A DNA stretch of 64,000 nucleotides from Anaeramoeba flamelloides (lineage: Eukaryota; Metamonada; Anaeramoebidae), in assembly GCA_027625915.1 (NCBI GenBank), contig JANTQA010000063.1, positions 7,335,501-7,399,500 of the forward strand, read 5' to 3'. Below the pieces are notes generated by a model. It was not told the origin of the DNA. It did no database searches and saw only the letters and a program-made list of their open reading frames with translations. Of this stretch, positions 11,693 to 21,700 are shown piece after piece. Positions within the stretch are counted from its first letter, which is position 1. Every line of letters starts with the position of its first letter. Both the position numbers and the translations under genes were made by a program.

Positions 11693-13055
11693 TTAGATCC
11701 GTATAAAATCTTCTTGTTAAACCCCCCTTTTCAATATAAATTAAGTAATAAAATCGTCAATAATAATAATTTCAAAAATTGTGATTTAAATTTTTGTTTC
11801 TAGGATTTGATTTTATTTTATTTATAATTTTGTAATTATTATAAATATATAAAATTCTGATATTTTAAAGTGAATTATTAATTAGATTTGATTATCAGTT
11901 GTTATTGAATTACGAGATAATATTTTATTAGTTTAATTTATTTTTTTTATAATGAGTCAGATTTTTTGAAATAGCGTTTAGAATACTTGAGTTAGTTATG
12001 ATAATAGGAGTAGCTTCAAAGGTGAATTAATGATAGATCATTATTTTTTTGAAATAGTATTTGTTTTGATTTTTTTTCGAATTCGTTTATTTGTTCAAAT
12101 TGGAAACTTTCACCTTCTGGTAAAAATCCATATAGTAAAATAATTTAATTCACCAAGTGAAAAAATTTTTTAAAAAGAAAAAATGAAAACAAATTAATTC
12201 ATCGTTGATTTTATAAATTTTCATTCCTCAATTGGGCAAATAAAAACTAAAAAATAAAATTAAAATAGTCTGTGATGTTTGTTTTTTATTATTATTATTT
12301 AATTTCGATTTAACCCGCCTTAAAATATTAATTGTATTTTATTGATGATTTAATTAACAAAATATATTTTATTTAAAGAATATATTAAATTAAACAAAAA
12401 TTAATAAAACAAACAAGGTAAATAAATAATATTGATAATTGGTTGTAAAAATATCAATATAAATATATTTTGTACTTGATTCAATATTCTATTTTATATA
12501 CATCATAAAATCTTTATTTCATTCTCAAAAAAAGAGATAAACACTGCAATTAGTTATACATACTAATCAGTATCATCGATTTGGACCTTTGTTAAATTGG
12601 GTGAGATTTGGAAAATTCTATGACGAATGGTAGTCAACTCACAAAATTCAAGGTTTTTTTGTTCCTTTTCTGATACATAATTTAAAAGTCAAACAAATAT
12701 TGTAATCAAATACTGTTACGAAAAATTAATGATCTTAACAGGCATAACCCCAAATATAAGGTATTTTTTGATTAGATTTAAAATTATGCCTTAATAGTTT
12801 TTGTAACTTTTCGAATCAGGACAAACAATTTAGAGAATTGATTGGGGCGGGTGGTAATTCCAGTATCTTTTCAATTAATAAGTGGCATATTACCATTAGT
12901 TAATTACTCCCGCCCTCATAATTTAAAATATTTATTTTATGATGTATATGAGAGATATTTAATCAATATTTGCAATATTAAAAAAAAAAAAAAAAATCAT
13001 TTTCAAATAATTAGGATAATAGTAACCAACCAATATCTTTCTATATTTGCTGTCT
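11693..13055. other. Intergenic AT-rich stretch
   Basis: Mostly A/T runs. The only distinct structure is the GC-rich hairpin listed at 12845-12916. No coding frame with support. Confidence 0.5.
12845..12916. repeat. GC-rich hairpin arms in AT-rich DNA
   Basis: GGGCGGGTGGTAATT at 12845-12859 pairs with AATTACTCCCGCCCT at 12902-12916, about 42 bp apart. The run of G/C pairs stands out against the very AT-rich surroundings. It lies about 140 bp past the stop of the minus-strand GRAM-PH gene, so it could be a 3' UTR or processing structure, or a relic of a small fold-back element. Confidence 0.5.
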
Positions 13056-14912
13056 TTAATTAATCATTTCATTAATTAATTGCCTGTTTTGTACCAAACT
13101 ATGTTGTTTGTTTTCTAAAGCATTTTTAATATTGCGGATTTTTTTATTCAATTTTCCCACTTCATTTTTCCAGTCAAAAATTTCACTTGGTTTTACAGAA
13201 CCTATTTTATAGTCTATAATTAGATCGCGATTCTTTTCATCCATTTTGGAATAAGTTTCAATTAAATAATCTTGGTAATTTAAAATATGAAATCTCTGTA
13301 AATTATCTGAAACAAGCTCTTTACTTAGATTTAACGGTTGAGAACTTGAATGTAAAAAAACAATAATCAGCATTATAACCAATATTGACAATGGCACCAA
13401 TTTTAACAGGAAAGATAAAGATGTCAAAATCAAATTTTTGGGATCATTTTTTTCTTTTTTTCTCCTCTCTTCTTCTTCAATTAGCTTTTGTTTGATTTTT
13501 TGTTTTTCTAATAACTCCTGTTGCCTTTGTTTGGCAATTCTTTGCATTTTAATTCTTTGGAGATTTTCGACATGCTGGTTTGCCAACATTGTGAATTTTT
13601 TTAAAGACTTGATCCAGTCCAATGCCTCCTCGCGATTTTCTGCAATTAACCGAAGCACTTTGTTAGTTTTTAATTTGAACATTACGCCTTTAACCGTTCG
13701 TAACGATTTTAAGGTGTTACCGATGGTATGCCCAGTTAAATCTAAATCTGCCACTTTGTGTGCCAAATATTCGTTATTATAAATGGACAAGATTACTTTA
13801 CAATCAATAATCGATAATCTGAAATACCTTAAAATCCATTTTTGAAGTTCTTTTTTAAAAATTTTTAAGTATCCGACTTTGATTAAGGAAAAAATTGGAT
13901 CATTTTTTTCATGATCTTTTAGAATATTATTAAAGCTGTTGTCTTCTTTGTCTTCGTATTTGTTGGTGTTGTTGTTGTTGTTGTTGTCTTTGTCGTAGTT
14001 TGTAGTGTTGTTAAATTCTTGACTAATACCATTAAATTGGGGTTTGGCGGTGGAAATAGGCGGCAGTGCTTTTTCTGGATTTGAGATGATTTTGTGAGAA
14101 AATGTTTGGATAATAGGGGAATTTTTGTCTTTTAATGGTGCACTTTTTATTGATTCTATTTGATTTAAACCAAGATCAATACTATTTGGAATAGAACGAT
14201 TTAAATCATTTTCTTTTGCTATTTTGAGTTCGTTCAAACTGTTTCGGGGATTACTGTTTTCAGAGGAACTAATAGATTTTGTCAATAAGAAATTATTTTT
14301 TTGGTTCTCGTTTTCTGGAATGATCCCTTTAATTTCATCAAAATCAAATTCAAGAACATCCTTATCGTCAGAGTCTAAGAGTAAATTGTTAGTTACTAAT
14401 ACCTCGCTTTCAATTTTCTTGATTGATTGTCTGCTTGCATTTTCTTTTTCATTTTCATTTTCGTTTTCATTTTCATAATCAGACTTGCCGCTTTGTGATT
14501 CTTGTTCCAAATCTTCTTTCATCGTTTTGTTTTTTTGTTCATTTCGATTTGATGACTTTGTGCTACGCTTAACTAAATTATGGAGTGCAATCAGTTCGCG
14601 TAAACACAAATCACGAGACAAAAATGAAGTGAAAAAAAATCCGTCAGAGTGCTTAATTGTTTTGATGCGAATGGAATTGTTTAATTTGAAAAAGGTTCTT
14701 TTTTCGATTAACACAGCCTGGCTTAAGGAGATTTTTAAAGTTTTTTGAATCCCAAAAAGGTTTGAATGAAAGGAAATTGTCCTTGAGCTCAAATATAACA
14801 TGCCTTGTCGAAGAAGTCCGGATTTTTCACGAAGCGCGCACCTATAACGGGAAAAGATCTCTTCGTCAGATGGGAGGTTTAGTATTTTGTGGATCTTTCT
14901 ATAGTGAGACAT
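13056..14912 (-). CDS. GRAM and PH domain protein with C-terminal membrane anchor, 618 aa
   Basis: Single-exon frame. Residues ~12-115 form a GRAM domain (LNLPSDEEIFSRYRCAL, then LLRQGMLYLSSRTISFHSN and a basic strand region). Residues ~118-335 are a disordered Ser/Asn/Glu-rich linker with an Asn run. Residues ~340-440 form a PH domain: GYLKIF...WILRYFRL near the start and EEALDWIKSL as the final helix. Residues ~445-490 are a Lys/Gln/Glu coiled coil. Residues ~491-520 hold one hydrophobic membrane span, followed by a ~100-residue tail. GRAM and PH domains bind membrane lipids. A C-terminal anchor with two cytosolic lipid-binding modules recalls GRAM-containing membrane-contact proteins, but the VASt sterol domain of that family is absent. 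The role as an ER-anchored tether or lipid sensor is inferred from architecture only. Confidence 0.8.
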   Translation of the reverse strand: MSHYRKIHKILNLPSDEEIFSRYRCALREKSGLLRQGMLYLSSRTISFHSNLFGIQKTLKISLSQAVLIEKRTFFKLNNSIRIKTIKHSDGFFFTSFLSRDLCLRELIALHNLVKRSTKSSNRNEQKNKTMKEDLEQESQSGKSDYENENENENEKENASRQSIKKIESEVLVTNNLLLDSDDKDVLEFDFDEIKGIIPENENQKNNFLLTKSISSSENSNPRNSLNELKIAKENDLNRSIPNSIDLGLNQIESIKSAPLKDKNSPIIQTFSHKIISNPEKALPPISTAKPQFNGISQEFNNTTNYDKDNNNNNNTNKYEDKEDNSFNNILKDHEKNDPIFSLIKVGYLKIFKKELQKWILRYFRLSIIDCKVILSIYNNEYLAHKVADLDLTGHTIGNTLKSLRTVKGVMFKLKTNKVLRLIAENREEALDWIKSLKKFTMLANQHVENLQRIKMQRIAKQRQQELLEKQKIKQKLIEEEERRKKEKNDPKNLILTSLSFLLKLVPLSILVIMLIIVFLHSSSQPLNLSKELVSDNLQRFHILNYQDYLIETYSKMDEKNRDLIIDYKIGSVKPSEIFDWKNEVGKLNKKIRNIKNALENKQHSLVQNRQLINEMIN

Positions 14913-17900
14913 TCAACTATTTTTTGAACAAAGTACAAAGGCGAAGTGTTATTGATGTGAAATTATTCAAATTAGGAAAAAATGATTTTGTTATTAGAGT
15001 TTTCTTGGTAAATTTTTTTTTTTGAGTTTTGGTCAGTAAAAGATTTCATCATCAATTTTTAAAGATCTTTAAAATATAACCAAAGTATCTCTGTATTAGA
15101 TCTAAGGGTAATTTACTTTGTTGGTAGGACAAATAACTTTTAAGGGATAAGTAACCCTTATTATTTTTTTTTAAACTGGGTAATAGTGTAATTATTTTCA
15201 CAATAAGAGAATTATACTTGACGAATGGCAACTTCATTTATTACCTATTAGAGAAATGAGTTATTATTGTTAAAAGAGTTAATTTTTCCAAATTACATTT
15301 ACATTCAAAACTTATATTTTTTTATTGAATTTTTGGATCAAAAAATAATCAATTGATAGATTTGAAAAAAATTTTTCTTTTGAGGAAATCTTACTTTTAG
15401 TGATTTGAAAGAAACTATACGAACAAATAACTTTAGAAATTTGATGTTATTTTAAAAAGTATAAACCCTAATTCTTCAATATTTTAATATTTTAGGATCC
15501 ATGTTTAAAGTTGAAGATTTTATTTTTTATAATATTTATTTAATTTTAAGAATTTAAATGATTAAATAATATATGTTTTTCTTATATTCAGATTACAAAT
15601 AATAAATACCTGTTTCTTATTTTTATAATAGCTTATTTGTCAATATTACTTGATTTTATTTTTTTTTTTCTTTGAAGTATTATTTTTAATTAATGTTATT
15701 TATTTCATAATATTTGAAATGTTTAAAATTTGATTGTAAAACCAATTGAATACCTTTTATTTTTAGTTGAGTATGAAACTTCCTGAAATAATTAAGGTTA
15801 AGTTTTTAATTATTTATTAAAAATAATCCAATTAAAAATTATTTCTTAAAAGTTTAAAGTTGAATCTTCTAGCTTTCCAATAAGTCTTTTTGAAATATTC
15901 GTAATTTGAGGTTTCTTTAGTTATTTTTCGTAGATTTTTTTGTTTTAGTTCAATAAAAAGAAAAAAATGATTCAAACTGGGTCTGAATATACAAATTATA
16001 TCTTTGACAAAGTTTAAAATAATTATTGGGTTTTTTTTTTGAATTTGTTATATATATTTTTGAATAAATTTTCAAAACTTTAATGTTTTTATTTTTAATG
16101 TGTAAATTTGTATCCTTCCTTCACAATCAAGAAGATAATTTTCTTCTACAAAGAAAAAAAAATTTTTTTGGAAATAAGTTGTAAATATATTTATTTTTTT
16201 GATATTATTCAAAATATATAATAATGGATCAAACTTTTAAAAATAATAATTAATTTTCGTAAAATAAAACTTAGATCAAGTTAAGTATTCTAATTATGGC
16301 TTATTTTTATTTTATTTTTCAATTTCAAGGTGTAATATTTTATTTTTAATTTTGCTCTTAAATTTGAAAGAAACTATTCGTCATCGGAACGATAAAAGTT
16401 TAAATAATTTATTTTTTTTTTGCAAAATAGAACAGAAATGATCACGATAGAAGTATCCTTCGGATTACCTTATTTTTTAGAATTTTTGTGATAAAAATTG
16501 ATTTTTTTTTAATCATGTTTAAACTTATGTAGTCCTTTTTTAACATATTTTTCCGCGAAATAATTGATACTTACTTGTGTAAATTCTAAATATGTGTAAC
16601 AAGAATATTAATAGTGGGACCATTTACATGTGTCTCAATGATAATAAAATTATCTGGGTTAAAAAAGTTTCAATATGGCCATTTTTCTTTTGTTTTTGAG
16701 CTACTCTTTTTTTATACTTCCATTGTCACTTTCTCTTAAGGAAGTAGATACATTTTACCATAATTGAAAAATTAGTAACTGCAAAATCATTCCCAAAAAA
16801 ATATTATTTGAGTGTTATGGAATATTTAAATTTGAAACCACAATACCATTCACTACTCTATTTGTGAAGTCAAACGAACACAAAGTAAATAAGGGTTGAA
16901 TCTTTTATTGTTCAATTTTTTGAAATTTTTTTGATTAAAAATTATTTTTTTATTAATTATACTTAGAATCGAGAAAAATATTGAAAAAATACTTGAAAAC
17001 AATCATTGAATAATAATAAAAAAATATATACCAGAGAAGGTGTGTATTTTAAACAATTTTTTTTTTTTTTTGAAAGACAAAACAAAAAAGATTGCTATTT
17101 CAAGATAAATTTGTTAGAATCAAGAATAAAAAAAGAATGGCCAAAGTATTATTTCGAAGAATTTTATTTCTTTATTTCCTGAATTTGGAGGAATATAAAC
17201 CGAAAATTGCCTTGAATTTCTGCTCCAATTATTATTTATTATTATTATCTACAGAATTTTTCTTTAAATTTGTTTTCAATTTTAATTTTCAAATATTTTT
17301 ATCAAATTAAGTCAAAACAAAGAATATTGTTTCAAAAGTTTAAATAAAAGTTATTGAATTTTCAAAATCACAAAAACAAATACAATGGATTCAATCTAAA
17401 GAAAAAAAAAAATTGGTTAGGAAATTGAAATCATTATTCAGAATTATTATGAGTTTTCAATTTAATCGAAAATAAATAATTATCAAATCATACAAACACA
17501 TCAAATAAATCTTATTTTCTAAAGAGGAATTCAAATAGTATGATATTTTCTTAAGCCAAAACATCTTAAATTAGATGAATTGAATGAAAATAGGATTTAG
17601 AAGTCATTTTGGAAATTCTGTAGAAATAAAAAGTAATTTGTTTCTCAAAAATTTTCCAAACATAATTGTTTTTATGAAAGAATTCAAAAAATTAATCAAA
17701 TAAAAGTATTTATATGAAGAATAAAAAAATACAGCTAATTGTAGAAGAGGTAATCGTGTCAAATTTTACAGATCAAGATGCTAGATATTAATGATTTTAA
17801 TTTTTTTTTTCATAATCAATTTATCCTTTTTTCGATTTTCACTTTTTTTAAATTGGTATATAAATATATAAAATTAGGATATCTGAAACCCCTCTTATAT

Positions 17901-18709
17901 ATTAAAATATTAATGTATTTGGTTAAAGAAATCATTTGAAAAATTCTGTTTTTGATCAATTATTTCACTTAAAATTGTTAAACTGTTCTTACTCGCTTAA
18001 ACATTTAGAGTCACCTAAAAAGGTAGTGTTCAGAGAACAAAACTTTAAATGAAATCCGTGATTATTTATTTCTAGTTTAAATGTAACATCTAATTAAGTA
18101 CTCAAATTATGTTTAAAAGTCAAAATAGTTTTGATTGTTAACTTTATCGTTTTTTGTGGAAATTATGAATTCTGAATTGATTTAATCCATATCTTTTGTG
18201 AATTTTTTTAAATTTGTGAAATTTTAGGTGTATTTTTTTTTCTCAAAAAATAAATCACAAAATAAATCTATTTTTTGAGAAATAATTGTACTTTGATCTT
18301 TCATTTTTAGGATCGATTTTTAATTTTAGAACTTTTTAGAAATAAATACGATGTTTACTACTGGTTAGTATTGATTTCTGTGATCAATTTATATACAGAT
18401 CTTCCTACAATTAAAATAAGACTTTTATTTTGAGTGAAAAAACACAACTTATAATTTGAGAAAGTTATTTAGTAAAGTAGTCTAAAATTATCAAATTAAA
18501 AGGAAATCTTGAAAAATTATAGTTTTTATTTGTTTTTATTTTGTTAACTCGAATTCTACATCTTTTCAAAATTCAATAAGAATAAAACTGATTTCTAAAA
18601 TTATTATTCATTTTTTCACAAATATTTTTCTCTTGATCTTTTTTTTTATTTATTCTCTGTTAATTGTCAAAAAAGATCTATTCTCATAAATAACCTTTTT
18701 TAAAGAAAA
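14913..18709. other. Intergenic AT-rich stretch
   Basis: Contains repeat B copy 2 (16738-17945). A segment near 15360-15500 resembles 62800-62900 and 39720-39840 and may be a further, very decayed dispersed repeat. The frame at 17092-17310 lies inside repeat B and is not conserved. No supported gene. Confidence 0.5.
16738..17945 (-). repeat. Dispersed repeat B, copy 2 (reverse orientation)
   Basis: The reverse complement of this stretch follows copies 1 and 3 over ~1.2 kb. For example ACCATTCACTACTCTATTTG (about 16847) mirrors 57262-57285, and GAAAATAGGATTT..CATTTTGGAAATTCT (about 17587) mirrors 10608-10640. It is diverged by many substitutions and indels. Confidence 0.65.
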
Positions 18710-21700
18710 ATGTCTGATGATATAGATCCAAAAAATATACCTTTAGAGGAACGGGTAAAACATATCAAGCCAAAAATAAGATTGCATGGTTATAACGAAA
18801 TAGTCACAGAATTTAATAGGGCCTTTACAGAGGACGAACCTATCTTTAAACAATGGGGTAATTTAATTTTCAATTTAATTTCTTCTTCTTTAACGTTTTT
18901 GGTTCTTGTGAAATTTCTTGTTAAAAAGAAAGAAAGATAAAAAAAAAAAAAAACTTTATTTTTTTTGGTTTCCAAACAAACTTGTTGACTTTGAAGACAA
19001 AAATTCAGTCTCATCTAAAAATTGAAATCAACACATGACAATTATCCTCTAAAAATAAAAACCAATTCAAAAAAACTCCTGAATGAAACAAATTTAAATC
19101 AATTCAAATTTGTTTCGATTTCAACTTTTTTCTTTGATCCAAACCAAACACCCATAATAAAAAAAACAAACTAATAAAAAAATAAACACAAACAAAAAAA
19201 AAAAACAAAAACAAAAACAAAAACAATAATCCCCACAAAACAGGATCGCATCTTTCACAATTTTTACAAGACAAAAATATGTTTTGTCAACAAAAGGCTC
19301 TTGACCTTGCCAAAATATATTTGGAGAAGGCTTTGCTCGATGCCGAAGTAGTCGAGTTGATTTGCGAAGCTACAATTGGCAAGCCATTGACTGCCAATAA
19401 AGCGAATGTCCAGAAAGACGCAATTGATCTTTTTTGTTTGATAATTGAGGTTGGCCCCGACACAAAACGCTATTTAGAGCTTTTAATCACAAACGGCTTT
19501 AAGCACAAAACACCAAAGATTATTTTAAATAGTGTGAAAGCTGCCAAGCAGGCATTACAATATTTTGGACGAGAGGTTATTGACTTACGAGTCTTATTAT
19601 CTGAGATTGAAACAGTGATTACCCATCGTAATAAGCCTATTCGTGACGAAACTACAAATTTAATTGTTGAAATGTATAGGTGGATTGGTGAATCAGTAAA
19701 ATTCCAACTTGACTTTTTAAGGCCCGCTTCTCTTTCAACTATTGAAAAAAGTTGGGCCAAAGTTAAGCCTTCTTCTGCTTCTCCTGAAAAATCACTAAGA
19801 ACCAAAAAAGCTCCTTCCAAACCTAAAAAAGTAGAAAAAAAAACGAATGAAAAAAAAGGGAAGGGGAAGGGGAAGGGGAAGGGAAGAGGTAGAGGAAGAG
19901 GAAAGAAAAAGGGAAGAGGAAGAGGAAAAGGAAGAGGAAGAGGAAGAGGAAGAGGAAAGAAAAAAAAAAAAGTAGTTGAAGAAGATTGGGATGAAGATGA
20001 TTCTTCTTCATTTGAAGAAGTTGAAATTGAAGTTGAAGTTTCCGAAGGAGAAGAAGGACCAGATCCATGGGATTCAATGTTAGAAATGGAAGTACTTTCA
20101 AAAATACCAACCACATTAGATGAAAGTATGTCAGCTCATAAATGGACAATTAGAAGAGATGCAATGCAAGAATTACTTGACATACTAAAGCCTCCCAAAT
20201 ATTCAAAGGGGAATTATAACCAATTGGTTGATTTCTTATTGAAAACAATCACAAATGATTCGAATTTATTTGTTCTTGGGTTAGCATTCAAAGCACTTGA
20301 TTTAGTTTCCAATGGGATTCGAAAAGATCTAAACAAAGAAAAAACACTTGAATTTATACCATTTATGATTGTTAGATTAAAAGATAACAAACTAATCAAA
20401 CAAATCAATGAAACTCTTGGAACACTATTAAAATATATTATAACATTTGAAGATATTTTTGAACATTTAAAAGTTGGATTACAACATAAAACACCCAAAA
20501 TCAGACAAGCAGCACTTGTCTTACTTTCTGAAAAGGTATCTCAAATGCAAAAATATCAAATATTCAAATCAACAAGAAGTTATTTAGAAATATTAATACC
20601 TTTAACTGGAGATACTGTTCCAGCTGTAAGAGCTGAAGCGTGTAAAACACTTGGAGCATTTACAGGGGTTGTTGGTGATCGATGTATTTTACCATTTCTT
20701 GAAGAAACACCAAAACTACAAAAACAAAAAATAATCAAAGCATTTCCAAAAAAAGATATTCTTGAAAAGGCAAATATTGCTCCAGTTACACATCAAAAAA
20801 AAAAAATCAAAAAAACAATCAGAAAAAGAAAAGCAAAAAAAAAAAGAAGAGGAAAGAAAAAGGGAATGGGTAGAGGCCGAGGCCGAGGAAGAGGAAAGAG
20901 AAGAAAAAAGGTAGTTGAAGAAGATTGGGGAGAAGAGGAATCTTCTTCTTCATTTGAAGAAGTTGAAATTGAAGTTGAAGTTTCCGAAGGAGAAGAAGGA
21001 CCAGATCCATGGGATTCAATGTTAGAAATGGAAGTACTTTCAAAAATACCAACCACATTAGATGAAAGTATGTCAGCTCATAAATGGACAATTAGAAGAG
21101 ATGCAATGCAAGAATTACTTGACATACTAAAGCCTCCCAAATATTCAAAGGGAAACTATAATCAATTGGTTGATTTCTTATTAAAAACAATCACAAATGA
21201 TTCGAATTTATTTGTTCTTGGATTAGCGTTCAAAGCACTTGATTTAGTTGCCAATGGGATTCGAAAAGATCTAAACAAAGAAAAAACACTTGAATTTATA
21301 CCATTTATGATTGTTAGATTAAAAGATAACAAATTAATCAAACAAATCAATGAAACTCTTGGAACACTATTAAAATATATTATTACGTTTGAAGATATTT
21401 TTGAACATTTAAAAGTTGGATTACAACATAAAACACCCAAAATCAGACAAGCAGCACTTGTTTTACTTTCTGAAAAAGTATCTCAAATGCAAAAATATCA
21501 AATATTCAAATCAACCAGAAGTTATTTAGAAATATTAATACCTTTAACTGGAGATACTGTTCCAGCTGTAAGAGCTGAAGCGTGTAAAACACTTGGAGCA
21601 TTTACAGGGGTTGTTGGTGATCGATGTATTTTACCATTTCTTGAAGAAACACCAAAACTACAAAAACAAAAAATAATCAAAGCATTTCCAAAAAAAGATA

